From Polyangiaceae bacterium (lineage in GTDB: Bacteria > Myxococcota_A > Polyangia > Polyangiales > Polyangiaceae), in assembly GCA_013214025.1 (NCBI GenBank), contig JABSRN010000060.1, forward strand, positions 31,061 through 95,060: a DNA stretch of 64,000 nucleotides, in the 5' to 3' direction. Made by a program: the position numbers and the translations under genes. Positions 26,431 through 34,678 of this stretch are shown here, one piece after another. The first letter of the stretch is position 1; each line of letters opens with the position of its first letter. The notes below the pieces were generated by a model that saw nothing but the letters and a program-made list of their open reading frames with translations, ran no database searches and had not been told where the DNA came from.

Positions 26431-27467
26431 ACGTCGATATCGAACGAACCCAGGAGCTCCTACGGCGTCGTGCGCATTCCTACTTCGCGCACGCTCGAGG
26501 CACTGAGCCTGAAATCACACAACGGCCATTTCAAGAACGCTCGACCTACCCGCTCTACCTGTTCGACCTCAAGTTCGGGGACCGTACGGAGCAAGTAGTC
26601 GTCAAGTTCGCGCCGGTGTTCCCGGAAAACAATGAGGGTCAGACCGAGTTCTTCAACATGAGGCAGATTTGGCGGGATGCTCCCTCTGAACCCGATGGGC
26701 TTGGCCTGGTCCGCCCGTTGGATTTCTATGAGGAAACCGACGCGCTGGTCTCCGAGTTCGTCGAGTCAACCCGCTTTTCTCCGTGGATGATGAAGGCCTG
26801 CGAATTCGGGGCGTCCTTCGAGCAACAGGCGGAACTCCGTCGTCGAATCAGCCTGGCGGGTCGCTGGCTTCGCTTGCTGCACGACACAACGCGCGACCCC
26901 GATTCCTGTACGCTTGCGGAATCGACCTTCCTCCCGCGTTTTGAGGAACTCGCGGTTCGCCTCAACGAGCATGGTTTGCTCAGCCGCTCGACAGAGCAGC
27001 TCCGGAAGTTTTTTGTGGCGGCTATTAGTCGTCACGGCGATCTACGCGTGCCGAACGCACTCGTTCACGGCGACTACGGGCCCCAGAACATGGCCTTCGC
27101 CGACGGGAAGCTCTACGTCTTTGATCTGCAGCGTAAATTCTCCGAAATTGTATTCCACGACCTCGCCTACTTTCTGGTCACGCTCAAAACACTCAATCCC
27201 TACCCGACCTATCCACGCTTTAATCGCAGTCGCGCAGTTTCTCTCGAAAGTCCTTTCCTGGAAGGGTATTTCTCAGGACAATCCACGCCAAACGAGCAGA
27301 TCTTGCTCGATTTGTTGGTGCTAAGGAACCTGTACCAACGAGCGCTCAAGCAGTTTCAGAATCTGTCTGAGGGCCGTCTCGGCCCTCGCGGAGCGAAACT
27401 CATCGTTGAAGCAAAGTACGCTCGTACGCTCGCGAGAGAGCAACGCGCCTTTGCGCGGCGAGGTTGA
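26427..27467 (+). CDS. Aminoglycoside phosphotransferase-family kinase
   Basis: The ATG at 26427 overlaps the previous stop and gives 346 residues. APH-family motifs are intact: N-lobe VVVKFAPVFPENN, catalytic loop LVHGDYGPQNMAF (about residue 215), and the metal-binding VFDLQRKF. This is a small-molecule kinase fold, used for sugars, choline or lipids as well as antibiotics. Context (EPS genes on both sides, partner kinase upstream, lyase 3 bases downstream) suggests a sugar or carrier substrate rather than drug resistance. Specific substrate unknown. Confidence 0.8.
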   Translation: MNVDIERTQELLRRRAHSYFAHARGTEPEITQRPFQERSTYPLYLFDLKFGDRTEQVVVKFAPVFPENNEGQTEFFNMRQIWRDAPSEPDGLGLVRPLDFYEETDALVSEFVESTRFSPWMMKACEFGASFEQQAELRRRISLAGRWLRLLHDTTRDPDSCTLAESTFLPRFEELAVRLNEHGLLSRSTEQLRKFFVAAISRHGDLRVPNALVHGDYGPQNMAFADGKLYVFDLQRKFSEIVFHDLAYFLVTLKTLNPYPTYPRFNRSRAVSLESPFLEGYFSGQSTPNEQILLDLLVLRNLYQRALKQFQNLSEGRLGPRGAKLIVEAKYARTLAREQRAFARRG

Positions 27468-27470
27468 CCG

Positions 27471-29618
27471 ATGCAACGCCTCAGCTCACTCTCTTGCCTA
27501 GCACTCGGATGCTTGATTTCAGTCGCGCTCGGGTGCGCTCGCAGCTCGGCCGGCGGCGCACCACCGCAGACACGGGGCGCTCAGGGGCAACCCGCCCCTC
27601 CCGCGTCACTCTCTGCGAGGCAATTCGCGGATGGTCCCCAAGTAGGGTTACAGGTCGACGATACTCGCGAGGCCGCCGCCTACCTCTTCGTCACTAAAGT
27701 ACGCTTCGAAGAGCTCCGACAGGAAGCCGCTCAAGGCTCCCCCCAGTGGAAGGCGCTTGAGCGGAACGTCGCCCAAACTCACCGAAACGTCGGAAGCCGC
27801 CGCAGCGGCGCCGGCAACATCGCGTTTGTATATTTGCTCACCGGTGACAAGCAGTACGCAAAGAGCGCCTACGCCTGGGCGAAACACGGAATGGACACCG
27901 ATAAAGTCGAGCGCGATCGATACCTCTACTATGGGGATGCCATGCGCCCAGTCGCGCAGGTTCTGAACTATTGCGCGGACGCGTTGTCAGCCGAACAAAA
28001 GGCTTCTTTGGCGAACTACCTGGCGGAATGGACGACTCGTATGTGGCAGGACCGCCGCATCCAGTGGGCCCTCAATACCCCCGTGCACAACTACCACATG
28101 GCATACTTGGAGGGCACAGCGCTCGCGGGGTACGCCCTCCGCGCAGCCGGCGACTCCCGCGGCGATGCCTTCATCCGAAAGCTGCACAAGCAGCTGAAAA
28201 AGCCCGGGGGTGTGCTCGATTATTTGCGGACCGAGGGCGCGGGCGGCGACTGGCCAGAGGGTGCAAACTACGGTCAGCGGTCAAAGCAACGCCTCTTTGC
28301 GACGCTCGCGCTCATCGCAGCAGCCGGTGGCAAGAATCATATCGCCTCGGAACGCTATTTCGCCGAGTCGATCTACTACGCCGTGTATCAGCTCCAGCCC
28401 GATCGTCGGTCTCTGCACCCGGCAGGCGATTTGGCCCGGCACAGTCTGTTGCCGGCTACACCTCTCGACCGAGACTACGTACAAATCGCGACCTATTGGC
28501 TGGCAGACAAGGCTGCGCGACAGCTCGGACAGTGGTATCTGCGCCGCGTCGTGCCGAGTTACGACACCGGCTCACCAGCCCTTCGGCATCTGCTCTACCA
28601 GGATCTGATTTATTCGGTGAAGGATCCAACTCGGAAGCCGGAATCGCTGAAACTCTTCTACTTGGCCAAAGGTTCTCAATGGCTAGGCATCCGTAGCGGA
28701 TGGCACCAGAACGCCACCGCACTCACGATTAGCGGCCTGCCGCGCACGGAAATGGGACACGCGCATTTCGAGACCGGCTCCTTCACCCTATTCAAAGGGG
28801 GGTGGCAAGCCATCGATTCCGCCACCTTCAGTCGTTCGGGATTGCTGTGGCAGCCAGGCGCGCACAACGGTGTCAACGTGGACCACGCCGAGCGCCGCTT
28901 CGGACGAAAACTTGAAAAGGGCCGCGGCATACTGCAGCTGAGCGACACCGACGAGTACAGCTATGCTCAGGTCGACGGCGCTCCGGCCCTGCGCCGCAAA
29001 GCACCGCGGGGGCAGAGTAGCCTATTGCTATCGGAGTATATCCGGGAGTTTGTGTTTCTGAAGCCGGACACGCTGGTGCTCTATGATCGCGTGAAAGCAG
29101 CGGACCCGGCCACCCCCTTTGACTGGCGCCTTCACACCGCGACCCGCCCCGCCCTGCGAAACAAGCTGTTCCAGTCCCGCCACGAGAAGGGCGGGTTGAG
29201 TCTCTCAGTCCTGGCCGGAGATTCGCCTCAGGTAGAAACCAACGACGACCTGAAGAGTCGATCTTGGCGTATCTCGACGACCTCCCCGAGCGGACGGTTC
29301 TTGAACGTGATCCGGGTGGGGCTCGGTCCCGCGCCGAAGCTACAAGCACGTAATGTGAGCGCCGGCGAAACCATGCAGGGCGCGAGGCTGGAAAACGACG
29401 TGGTGCTTTTTTCTACGGCGCCTCTCGGTGCTTCGCCGACAACGGCCTTTCAATACAGCCTACCGAAACAGAGTAAACGGGTTCACACATGGGTGAATAT
29501 GCCAACGAAGGTTGCGGTGACTCATACGATTTCCGGCAGCGAGATCCGCATTACTGTGACTCCCGGCGGCCCATTGAAAGCCAATACGCAGGGCGTGGTC
29601 CGCTGGCTCGAACCCTAG
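27471..29618 (+). CDS. Heparinase II/III-like protein, lipoprotein (paralogue of 15302 gene)
   Basis: This 715-residue protein begins with a lipoprotein-type signal (LISVALGCARSS). It aligns along its whole length with the protein at 15302: DRYLYYGDAMRPVAQVLNYC, NTPVHNYHMAYLEGTALAGYAL, GAGGDWPEGANYGQRSKQR, PAGDLARHSL. In the beta domain, the GHSHQDSGSF of the paralogue is GHAHFETGSF here, so the Asp becomes Thr or is shifted, and the catalytic-loop acid differs. That may alter or remove lyase activity. It follows the APH-family kinase by three bases. The stop overlaps that of the DUF4091 gene by four bases (ctag), exactly as its paralogue does with the exosortase gene. Confidence 0.83.
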   Translation: MQRLSSLSCLALGCLISVALGCARSSAGGAPPQTRGAQGQPAPPASLSARQFADGPQVGLQVDDTREAAAYLFVTKVRFEELRQEAAQGSPQWKALERNVAQTHRNVGSRRSGAGNIAFVYLLTGDKQYAKSAYAWAKHGMDTDKVERDRYLYYGDAMRPVAQVLNYCADALSAEQKASLANYLAEWTTRMWQDRRIQWALNTPVHNYHMAYLEGTALAGYALRAAGDSRGDAFIRKLHKQLKKPGGVLDYLRTEGAGGDWPEGANYGQRSKQRLFATLALIAAAGGKNHIASERYFAESIYYAVYQLQPDRRSLHPAGDLARHSLLPATPLDRDYVQIATYWLADKAARQLGQWYLRRVVPSYDTGSPALRHLLYQDLIYSVKDPTRKPESLKLFYLAKGSQWLGIRSGWHQNATALTISGLPRTEMGHAHFETGSFTLFKGGWQAIDSATFSRSGLLWQPGAHNGVNVDHAERRFGRKLEKGRGILQLSDTDEYSYAQVDGAPALRRKAPRGQSSLLLSEYIREFVFLKPDTLVLYDRVKAADPATPFDWRLHTATRPALRNKLFQSRHEKGGLSLSVLAGDSPQVETNDDLKSRSWRISTTSPSGRFLNVIRVGLGPAPKLQARNVSAGETMQGARLENDVVLFSTAPLGASPTTAFQYSLPKQSKRVHTWVNMPTKVAVTHTISGSEIRITVTPGGPLKANTQGVVRWLEP

Positions 29619-31615
29619 CGTCTCCGGAGTGGCAAGAACCTGACACCGACAGCCAGTCCGAATGCACCCAGTAGGGCTAGCAGAGCCAGCACGCACCCGA
29701 CTACGACAGATGTACGCTGCCGCGGGGGACCACCGGACGGGGCGCTGGGGAGAAACCGAGCTGCCCGGGCATCGGTTAGCCACCGCCCATGCTGCTCGCG
29801 CTCAACCACAGGCGTTTCCCCATACCCGATGATGGCTCGCAGCTTCGCGCGGGCCGGTCCGAAATGCTCCGCCAGCCACGGCGCCGGTGCATTCCTATTC
29901 GTTTCGCTGAGGGCGCGCGGGATCTGTTTGTGGACAACGCGGTCAGCTGCGGACGCGTTCACCTGTCGAGCCAAAAGGAACAGCGCTGCATCCTGAATTC
30001 CTCGACGCAATGCTTTGAGCCGCATGGATGGCAAGACGCCGGGAAAACCAACGTCGCGTCCCCGGATCACCTGACCCTGATCGCTGCGATGACGGGACTC
30101 GGGCACCACGCCCCGTTGCTGGCCCGGGTAGAGCAGGAGGCCATCGTAGAGACAACTATCGCCATCAGCGTTGTGAAAGGTTTCTGCGCTCACGAAGGGA
30201 TCGGTCACCCCTTGACCCCCGCGGTTGTCGTCGTTCCAGAAAGTCGATTCCCAAAGAAACCACCGCCCGACATCGTAGGAAGCCGAGATCCAAGCGTTGG
30301 CGATCCAGCCTCGCAGCGGCGAATCGAGCATCATGGGAGCCGTGCGCGGCAAGCGACCGTTGTATATCCACACCGCCTTGTTCGCCTCGCGGGCGGCGTG
30401 GGCGGTGGCGACGTCGAACTGAGACGCGGGAACAAGAACCAGACCTACGTTCTGACCGCTGGGATCCTCATGACACGCCTGTCCGACCACGACTCGAGAA
30501 AACTCCGGTCGGTCTTCCAGCAATTTTTCCCACGCGGGGCCGTTCGGATTTTCGCAGTCCTCACTCGACGCGTAGAGAAATACGTCTTCGATGCCGTCAG
30601 GTATCGCACGCAACAGCTTGCGCAGTCGCTCTAGCTTCTTCGGTGTCGGCCCCTTGAACGCCGAATAGGTCCCTACAGACACCACCGCCGGCGGCACACC
30701 AATGCCCGGGCCGTGATAGCCGGCAGATGGCCGAAACCAGCTCCCGTCCAGCGCCGAGCGGATTCGCGAGGCGTCCTGGTGCGAGACGAGATACGCCATC
30801 GCGTCCACGTGATGCGCGTGCAGCAGTTGCCACAATTGCTGTTCGATTGCGTTCGGCTGGGTGAAATCTGTCGTTCCAAACCGGCTCTTCAACTCTTGTG
30901 TGCCGTAGTACGCGAAAAAACTCACCGCTCGGTAAGGAAGCCGCGCCCCCCCTACGACCACTTCGATCGGCACAGTCGCCAGGAGTTCCCGCTCGTGCGG
31001 CGTGAACGGTGAGTGGCGATTGTAGATGCGAAGCGTGCTGTGATGGACGCCCCGCCCGGCATCGCCAGGCACTCGTAAATCGACCCAAACAGCGCCGTTA
31101 TGCTCTGACTCCACGCGAAGTGGATAAGGAGCCCAGGGCGGTGCATTCTGGATCGGGATCAGCGCGTCCGGCGTCGGCCCCAAGTACTCCGGCCCATCCG
31201 GGCGCGCACCAACGAACCAAGCCAGTGATTCTCCCTGATGCCGGCTGTGGGAACGTTCGTCTACCGTTACATAGTGTTCAACGAAGCGTTCAGACTCGAT
31301 AGATGGCGAGCCGGCCAAGGGCGATACGAAGTCATTCAACTCAACTTCCACTCCGTTGAGCGATCCCTCCGAGGCGCTCACCACAACCTGAAACGCAACT
31401 ACCTCATCGCGCAAGGCTTCCAGGCGGAGCGTGGACGGCAGCTCGCCGCTGTCCACCACTTGGTCTTGAAGCACCCGTGTCTCGTCGTCGAAGATTCGGA
31501 CCGACGACATGGATGCGTGAGCGGGGGCACAACCCCACACGCCCAAGACCCACGACAGTGAGGCCAGCAGAGCTGCCCGCGTCGCCCGTTGTCTTGCCCG
31601 ATTGCGTCCAGGCAT
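29615..31615 (-). CDS. Secreted DUF4091-type (glycoside-hydrolase-like) protein with C-terminal membrane anchor
   Basis: The start was placed at ATG 31615 because a signal peptide follows (LLASLSWVLGVWGCAPAHA), giving 666 residues. An N-terminal beta domain (about 40-200) is followed by a TIM-barrel-like region (FFAYYGTQELKSRFG, DAMAYLVSHQDASRI, DVFLYASSEDCENPNG). The DUF4091 signature is near 545-575 (PGVLPSMRLKALRRGIQDAALF). The last 35 residues are a hydrophobic helix ending in PLRRR. DUF4091 proteins are putative glycoside hydrolases. The TM-plus-basic tail resembles an anchoring signal but lacks a recognisable sorting motif. It starts one base after the stop of the 31617 gene, so the two are cotranscribed. 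Confidence 0.75.
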   Translation of the reverse strand: MPGRNRARQRATRAALLASLSWVLGVWGCAPAHASMSSVRIFDDETRVLQDQVVDSGELPSTLRLEALRDEVVAFQVVVSASEGSLNGVEVELNDFVSPLAGSPSIESERFVEHYVTVDERSHSRHQGESLAWFVGARPDGPEYLGPTPDALIPIQNAPPWAPYPLRVESEHNGAVWVDLRVPGDAGRGVHHSTLRIYNRHSPFTPHERELLATVPIEVVVGGARLPYRAVSFFAYYGTQELKSRFGTTDFTQPNAIEQQLWQLLHAHHVDAMAYLVSHQDASRIRSALDGSWFRPSAGYHGPGIGVPPAVVSVGTYSAFKGPTPKKLERLRKLLRAIPDGIEDVFLYASSEDCENPNGPAWEKLLEDRPEFSRVVVGQACHEDPSGQNVGLVLVPASQFDVATAHAAREANKAVWIYNGRLPRTAPMMLDSPLRGWIANAWISASYDVGRWFLWESTFWNDDNRGGQGVTDPFVSAETFHNADGDSCLYDGLLLYPGQQRGVVPESRHRSDQGQVIRGRDVGFPGVLPSMRLKALRRGIQDAALFLLARQVNASAADRVVHKQIPRALSETNRNAPAPWLAEHFGPARAKLRAIIGYGETPVVEREQHGRWLTDARAARFLPSAPSGGPPRQRTSVVVGCVLALLALLGAFGLAVGVRFLPLRRR

Positions 31616-31616
31616 C

Positions 31617-32735
31617 TTAGCCAGAAAGCCCGCTGAGAATTGGCGGCGGCGAAAGTTCGAAGTCTCGGTAGTCATTCGGGTCACCGGATTTTCCCGCCAG
31701 TGCAGCCTTGGCGACGTTGTACATCTCGCGAGCGGTGACGTAGTGGAGCTTCCAGCTGCGGCCGTCGTTGTAATGCTCACGAAGCGCGCGGTGCATGCTA
31801 CGCCCGTGGTCAGACAAGAGCGATGCTGCCTGTTTGTCAGGCGCGCCGTGGGTGTAGACCTTGACGAAAACCCAGTCCGGGCGGCCATCGACGACGATGT
31901 TTTGCCCCGCCCAGCTGTGGACTCGCGACGCGGTGGCCGGGTCATCAGCAGTCACCGCGCCATTCTCGATGCGGAGGCTCATGCGGCCCGGGCGTTTGGC
32001 GAAGCCGAGCGGCCCTTGAATCATCAGCATGCGATCGCGGTAGCTTTCGCCTACGCGAGCGCGAGTGCCATTTTCGTAGGCGCGACGGCGGCCCATATCG
32101 CCTGTCGGCCAATAGATTTGGTTGACGAGATTCGGCTGACTAACATCAGGGCACGAAGGAAATGTAAAATCGGCGTAGCAACCGGTGGAGAACAGAAGCG
32201 GCAACTCCCGATCGATTCCGCATCGAGTCCCATCTGGTCGACCATTCGCGAGTGCCCAGTTACCGTGAATGAACGCGTAGCGCGGTCGACCGTCCGGCGC
32301 GCGGCTAAAATGACCACGCTCAGCGTAGGTCTTGAGATATTGCTCCAGCTCGGCACGCATGGACGCTTCGGTGGCGTCGTCGTGGTGCATGTGCAATTCG
32401 ACCTCTCCACAGCCTTGCCGCACCAGTTGGTCGATCCGATCAAAAAATTCAGGTCGGTACTCCTCTCCGGGAAAGAAGAACGAGTGTTGAGGCTTCTTGC
32501 CGTCGGCATCGACGAAGCCGTCAATCATTTTCGGGTAGTCACTCAGCCATTTGTCGACCCGCGCGAGCCCCAGCCCTTTGTCTGCGCCGCCCCACAGGGG
32601 CTCAAAGTGGTCGCAGAAGCAAAAGAGCAAATGGCGTGTGCCCGACGCGCGCTCCTGCAGCGAAGCGCGCGCTACGTGTCTCGCGTAGCCAGGAAGCCAG
32701 GTTTCGAAATATTTATCGCGCAGTCGTTGAAGCAT
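31617..32735 (-). CDS. Deacetylase-like (beta/alpha barrel) EPS-associated protein
   Basis: This is a 372-residue cytoplasmic protein without signal or membrane segments. Its motifs, LLFCFCDHFEPLW, HSFFFPGEEY, EVELHMHHDDAT and FIHGNWALANG, resemble the metal-binding His/Asp sites of polysaccharide deacetylase barrels. The arrangement is different from CE4 enzymes. Similar hypothetical proteins occur in exosortase/EPS gene clusters (family memory, not verified). It is cotranscribed with the DUF4091 gene and lies 44 bases downstream of the CpsD-like gene. A carbohydrate deacetylase or hydrolase role is likely but unproven. Confidence 0.7.
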   Translation of the reverse strand: MLQRLRDKYFETWLPGYARHVARASLQERASGTRHLLFCFCDHFEPLWGGADKGLGLARVDKWLSDYPKMIDGFVDADGKKPQHSFFFPGEEYRPEFFDRIDQLVRQGCGEVELHMHHDDATEASMRAELEQYLKTYAERGHFSRAPDGRPRYAFIHGNWALANGRPDGTRCGIDRELPLLFSTGCYADFTFPSCPDVSQPNLVNQIYWPTGDMGRRRAYENGTRARVGESYRDRMLMIQGPLGFAKRPGRMSLRIENGAVTADDPATASRVHSWAGQNIVVDGRPDWVFVKVYTHGAPDKQAASLLSDHGRSMHRALREHYNDGRSWKLHYVTAREMYNVAKAALAGKSGDPNDYRDFELSPPPILSGLSG

Positions 32736-32779
32736 AGGGGCGGTTCGATCGTTTGGAGAAGTGAACTGACAGGAGACGC

Positions 32780-33370
32780 TCAGCCGGTAAGGAGAACGCC
32801 AAGGTTCTGCTCAGGCGGCACGAGGGAATGGATTCGAAGGAGCTCTTCCTCTCGACTGTCGTTCGCCCGAGCTACGATCAAGATCGCATCGACCCATTCC
32901 GCGGCTCCCTCGCCATGCCCGAGCCGGTAAAAGCCGGTCAAATCCATCAGGATGTGGGCACAACTTTTACGCCCAAGCGCGATGTTTTTCTGCAGCTCCG
33001 AGTTCATCGGTACCGGTGACGGTGGGCCCGCCAACGTGGTCACACTCACGTCTTCGGCGATGGGGGTCTGCACGAGTCGCGGAACCGCTCCGTCACGAAC
33101 TTCAAGCAGTGTGCTCAGGGCAGGGTTCGTCGTGTTCGCATCCAACACATTGATCGGTCGCACGCCCGAGTGGGTAAGAGCAATCGCCAAATGGATTGCG
33201 AGAGGAACGACGCTCACGGTCTCCCCGACCGGAAGCAATCCCACGACCTGCTTACCCGAATCGCGAATCCGCCGACCAACGCGAAATAATTCTGCGTAGG
33301 CCCCCGGGTGTAGTTCTGGAGAGAGCGCCGGCATTCCGAGCCTCTGCAAGGTTTCATTGTGCGCCATCAC
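32780..33370 (-). CDS. CpsD/BY-kinase-like protein lacking Walker A
   Basis: This 196-residue protein has the fold pattern of the BY-kinase/MinD-like ATPase: a helix before the P-loop (YAELFRVGRRIRDSGKQV), then VVGLLPVGETVSVVPLAIHLAIALTHSG where the P-loop should be, then INVLDANTTNPALSTLL (Walker A' position), and AHILMDLTGFYR (Walker B position). The GK[ST] of Walker A is replaced by GETVS, so ATP binding is doubtful. No tyrosine-rich tail is present. It may be a non-catalytic partner of the Wzz-type proteins. Its start lies 18 bases from the start of the divergent outer-membrane protein gene. Confidence 0.65.
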   Translation of the reverse strand: MMAHNETLQRLGMPALSPELHPGAYAELFRVGRRIRDSGKQVVGLLPVGETVSVVPLAIHLAIALTHSGVRPINVLDANTTNPALSTLLEVRDGAVPRLVQTPIAEDVSVTTLAGPPSPVPMNSELQKNIALGRKSCAHILMDLTGFYRLGHGEGAAEWVDAILIVARANDSREEELLRIHSLVPPEQNLGVLLTG

Positions 33371-33388
33371 TTGCTAAGCCCTGGACCC

Positions 33389-34678
33389 ATGCACGGTTTC
33401 GCGAAAAGCGTCGGCATCGCGACTCTGTCGCTGTGCTCCCTCGCGGGGGCCGATACCACCGTGCATATCAGCGGGACCCTCTCCTACGGCGCGACAGACA
33501 ATGCCTTCGGCGCGCCGACCTCGCCGCCGCTCGATGTGCCGCAGCCGGCGAAGACGCAGGTATTCACCGCCGCGCCCGCGCTGTTGCTCTTTCACGACCG
33601 ACCCCGCTCTCGGTACTTGCTGAGCTACCAACGTCCCTATGTCTATTATCTGGACATGGACGGCGCGAACACGGTCGCCGACCAACTGAGCGCCGACGGT
33701 ATTTTCGACGTGAGCGAGTCGGACCGGCTCGAACTGCACCTTCAAGCGAGCAGCTCCACGCTCGCGCAGCATACCCTCAATGGATTCGGCACACCGGGCG
33801 TCGAGAACCAGAGCGAGGACGTGTACGTACAGCTCAACGCGGCGGAGTCTTGGACCCGCGACTTTTCCGGTCGATGGCGTGGCCTGCAGTCGATGGGCTC
33901 CGGTCTTGCCTGGCCCATCGACGTCGACGTCGAGCCAGCGTTTCGATATCAGACTTTCGCCGAACTCGGTATCGAACACCTCCGGGAGCGAGACTCCTAC
34001 GCCTTCCTGACCCGCGGGAATCATTTTCATTCCAATGCGCATCGCGTAGGCGCCGTTTCGACCGCCGCGGAAAATCACTTTCTCGGCAGTACCACCGCGC
34101 GGCATCGGCGGGATCTCACCATTGTCTGGTCTATCGAGGAGCGGCTCGGGATAACATCGGCCTTTGACTTTGAGGGCAGTAGCGCGTTCTTCCCTGTCGG
34201 CGGAGCGGCGCTTCGCTACCACAGCGACGGGAACAGCGCCGAACTGTTGGTCGAGCGATCCGTGGGCATCAATCTGATTCTCTCCCAGGTATCGCAGATT
34301 GATTCGATGAGTTTGAACGGTGGTATTCCTCTTTGGCGGCAGCAGAACCTCAGTTTGTCGGCCACCCAGCGCGTCGCCCACCATCAGGTAGGGCCGAGAG
34401 CTGGTTACTGGGTTGAGTCCGCGGGTACCTTCCAATCCGAAGTACAAGTTCTGTGGACGCCCGAACACGCCAGCATCGCGCTTCGCTATCAACATTTCCA
34501 GCGCTTCGCTGCAGGCGGTTTCGCGCCCGATCGTCAGTTGTTCAACTTTCACAGGAATCTCGTAATGCTGACAGTCGGTGGCATTTTTCCGTCGCGAGAC
34601 ATGGGACCAGTGTCCACGGGCGCCTCTCAGCGAGTCGACGCTAGTGACCGCGTGCCCCTACTGGCACCGAGTGAGTGA
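33389..34678 (+). CDS. Predicted outer-membrane beta-barrel protein
   Basis: From ATG 33389 the protein has 429 residues with a short signal peptide (GIATLSLCSLAGADT). The rest alternates hydrophobic and polar residues in strand-like blocks with many aromatic residues (YLLSYQRPYVYYLD, ASIALRYQHFQRFAAGG, NLVMLTVGGIFPSR), as in outer-membrane barrels of EPS secretion loci. A role as a secretin-like or accessory export porin alongside Wza is likely. The 3' end overlaps the convergent glycosyltransferase gene by 52 bases, an unusually long tail-to-tail overlap. Confidence 0.75.
   Translation: MHGFAKSVGIATLSLCSLAGADTTVHISGTLSYGATDNAFGAPTSPPLDVPQPAKTQVFTAAPALLLFHDRPRSRYLLSYQRPYVYYLDMDGANTVADQLSADGIFDVSESDRLELHLQASSSTLAQHTLNGFGTPGVENQSEDVYVQLNAAESWTRDFSGRWRGLQSMGSGLAWPIDVDVEPAFRYQTFAELGIEHLRERDSYAFLTRGNHFHSNAHRVGAVSTAAENHFLGSTTARHRRDLTIVWSIEERLGITSAFDFEGSSAFFPVGGAALRYHSDGNSAELLVERSVGINLILSQVSQIDSMSLNGGIPLWRQQNLSLSATQRVAHHQVGPRAGYWVESAGTFQSEVQVLWTPEHASIALRYQHFQRFAAGGFAPDRQLFNFHRNLVMLTVGGIFPSRDMGPVSTGASQRVDASDRVPLLAPSE

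Noticed and set aside
29615..29740. TM-plus-RRR tail of the DUF4091 protein as a second exosortase substrate
   Set aside because: No P-E type motif precedes the helix; treated as a plain membrane anchor.
31507..31615. Lipobox-like cysteine (GVWGC) at the N-terminus of the DUF4091 protein
   Set aside because: An ordinary signal-peptidase site (APAHA) follows immediately, so lipoprotein anchoring was not claimed.
31602..32930. 442-codon plus-strand frame antisense to the deacetylase-like gene
   Set aside because: No motif support; the minus-strand gene has coherent His/Asp motifs and operon context.
33374..34552. 392-codon minus-strand frame antisense to the outer-membrane barrel
   Set aside because: The plus strand has a signal peptide and barrel-like strands; the antisense frame is Arg-rich without features.
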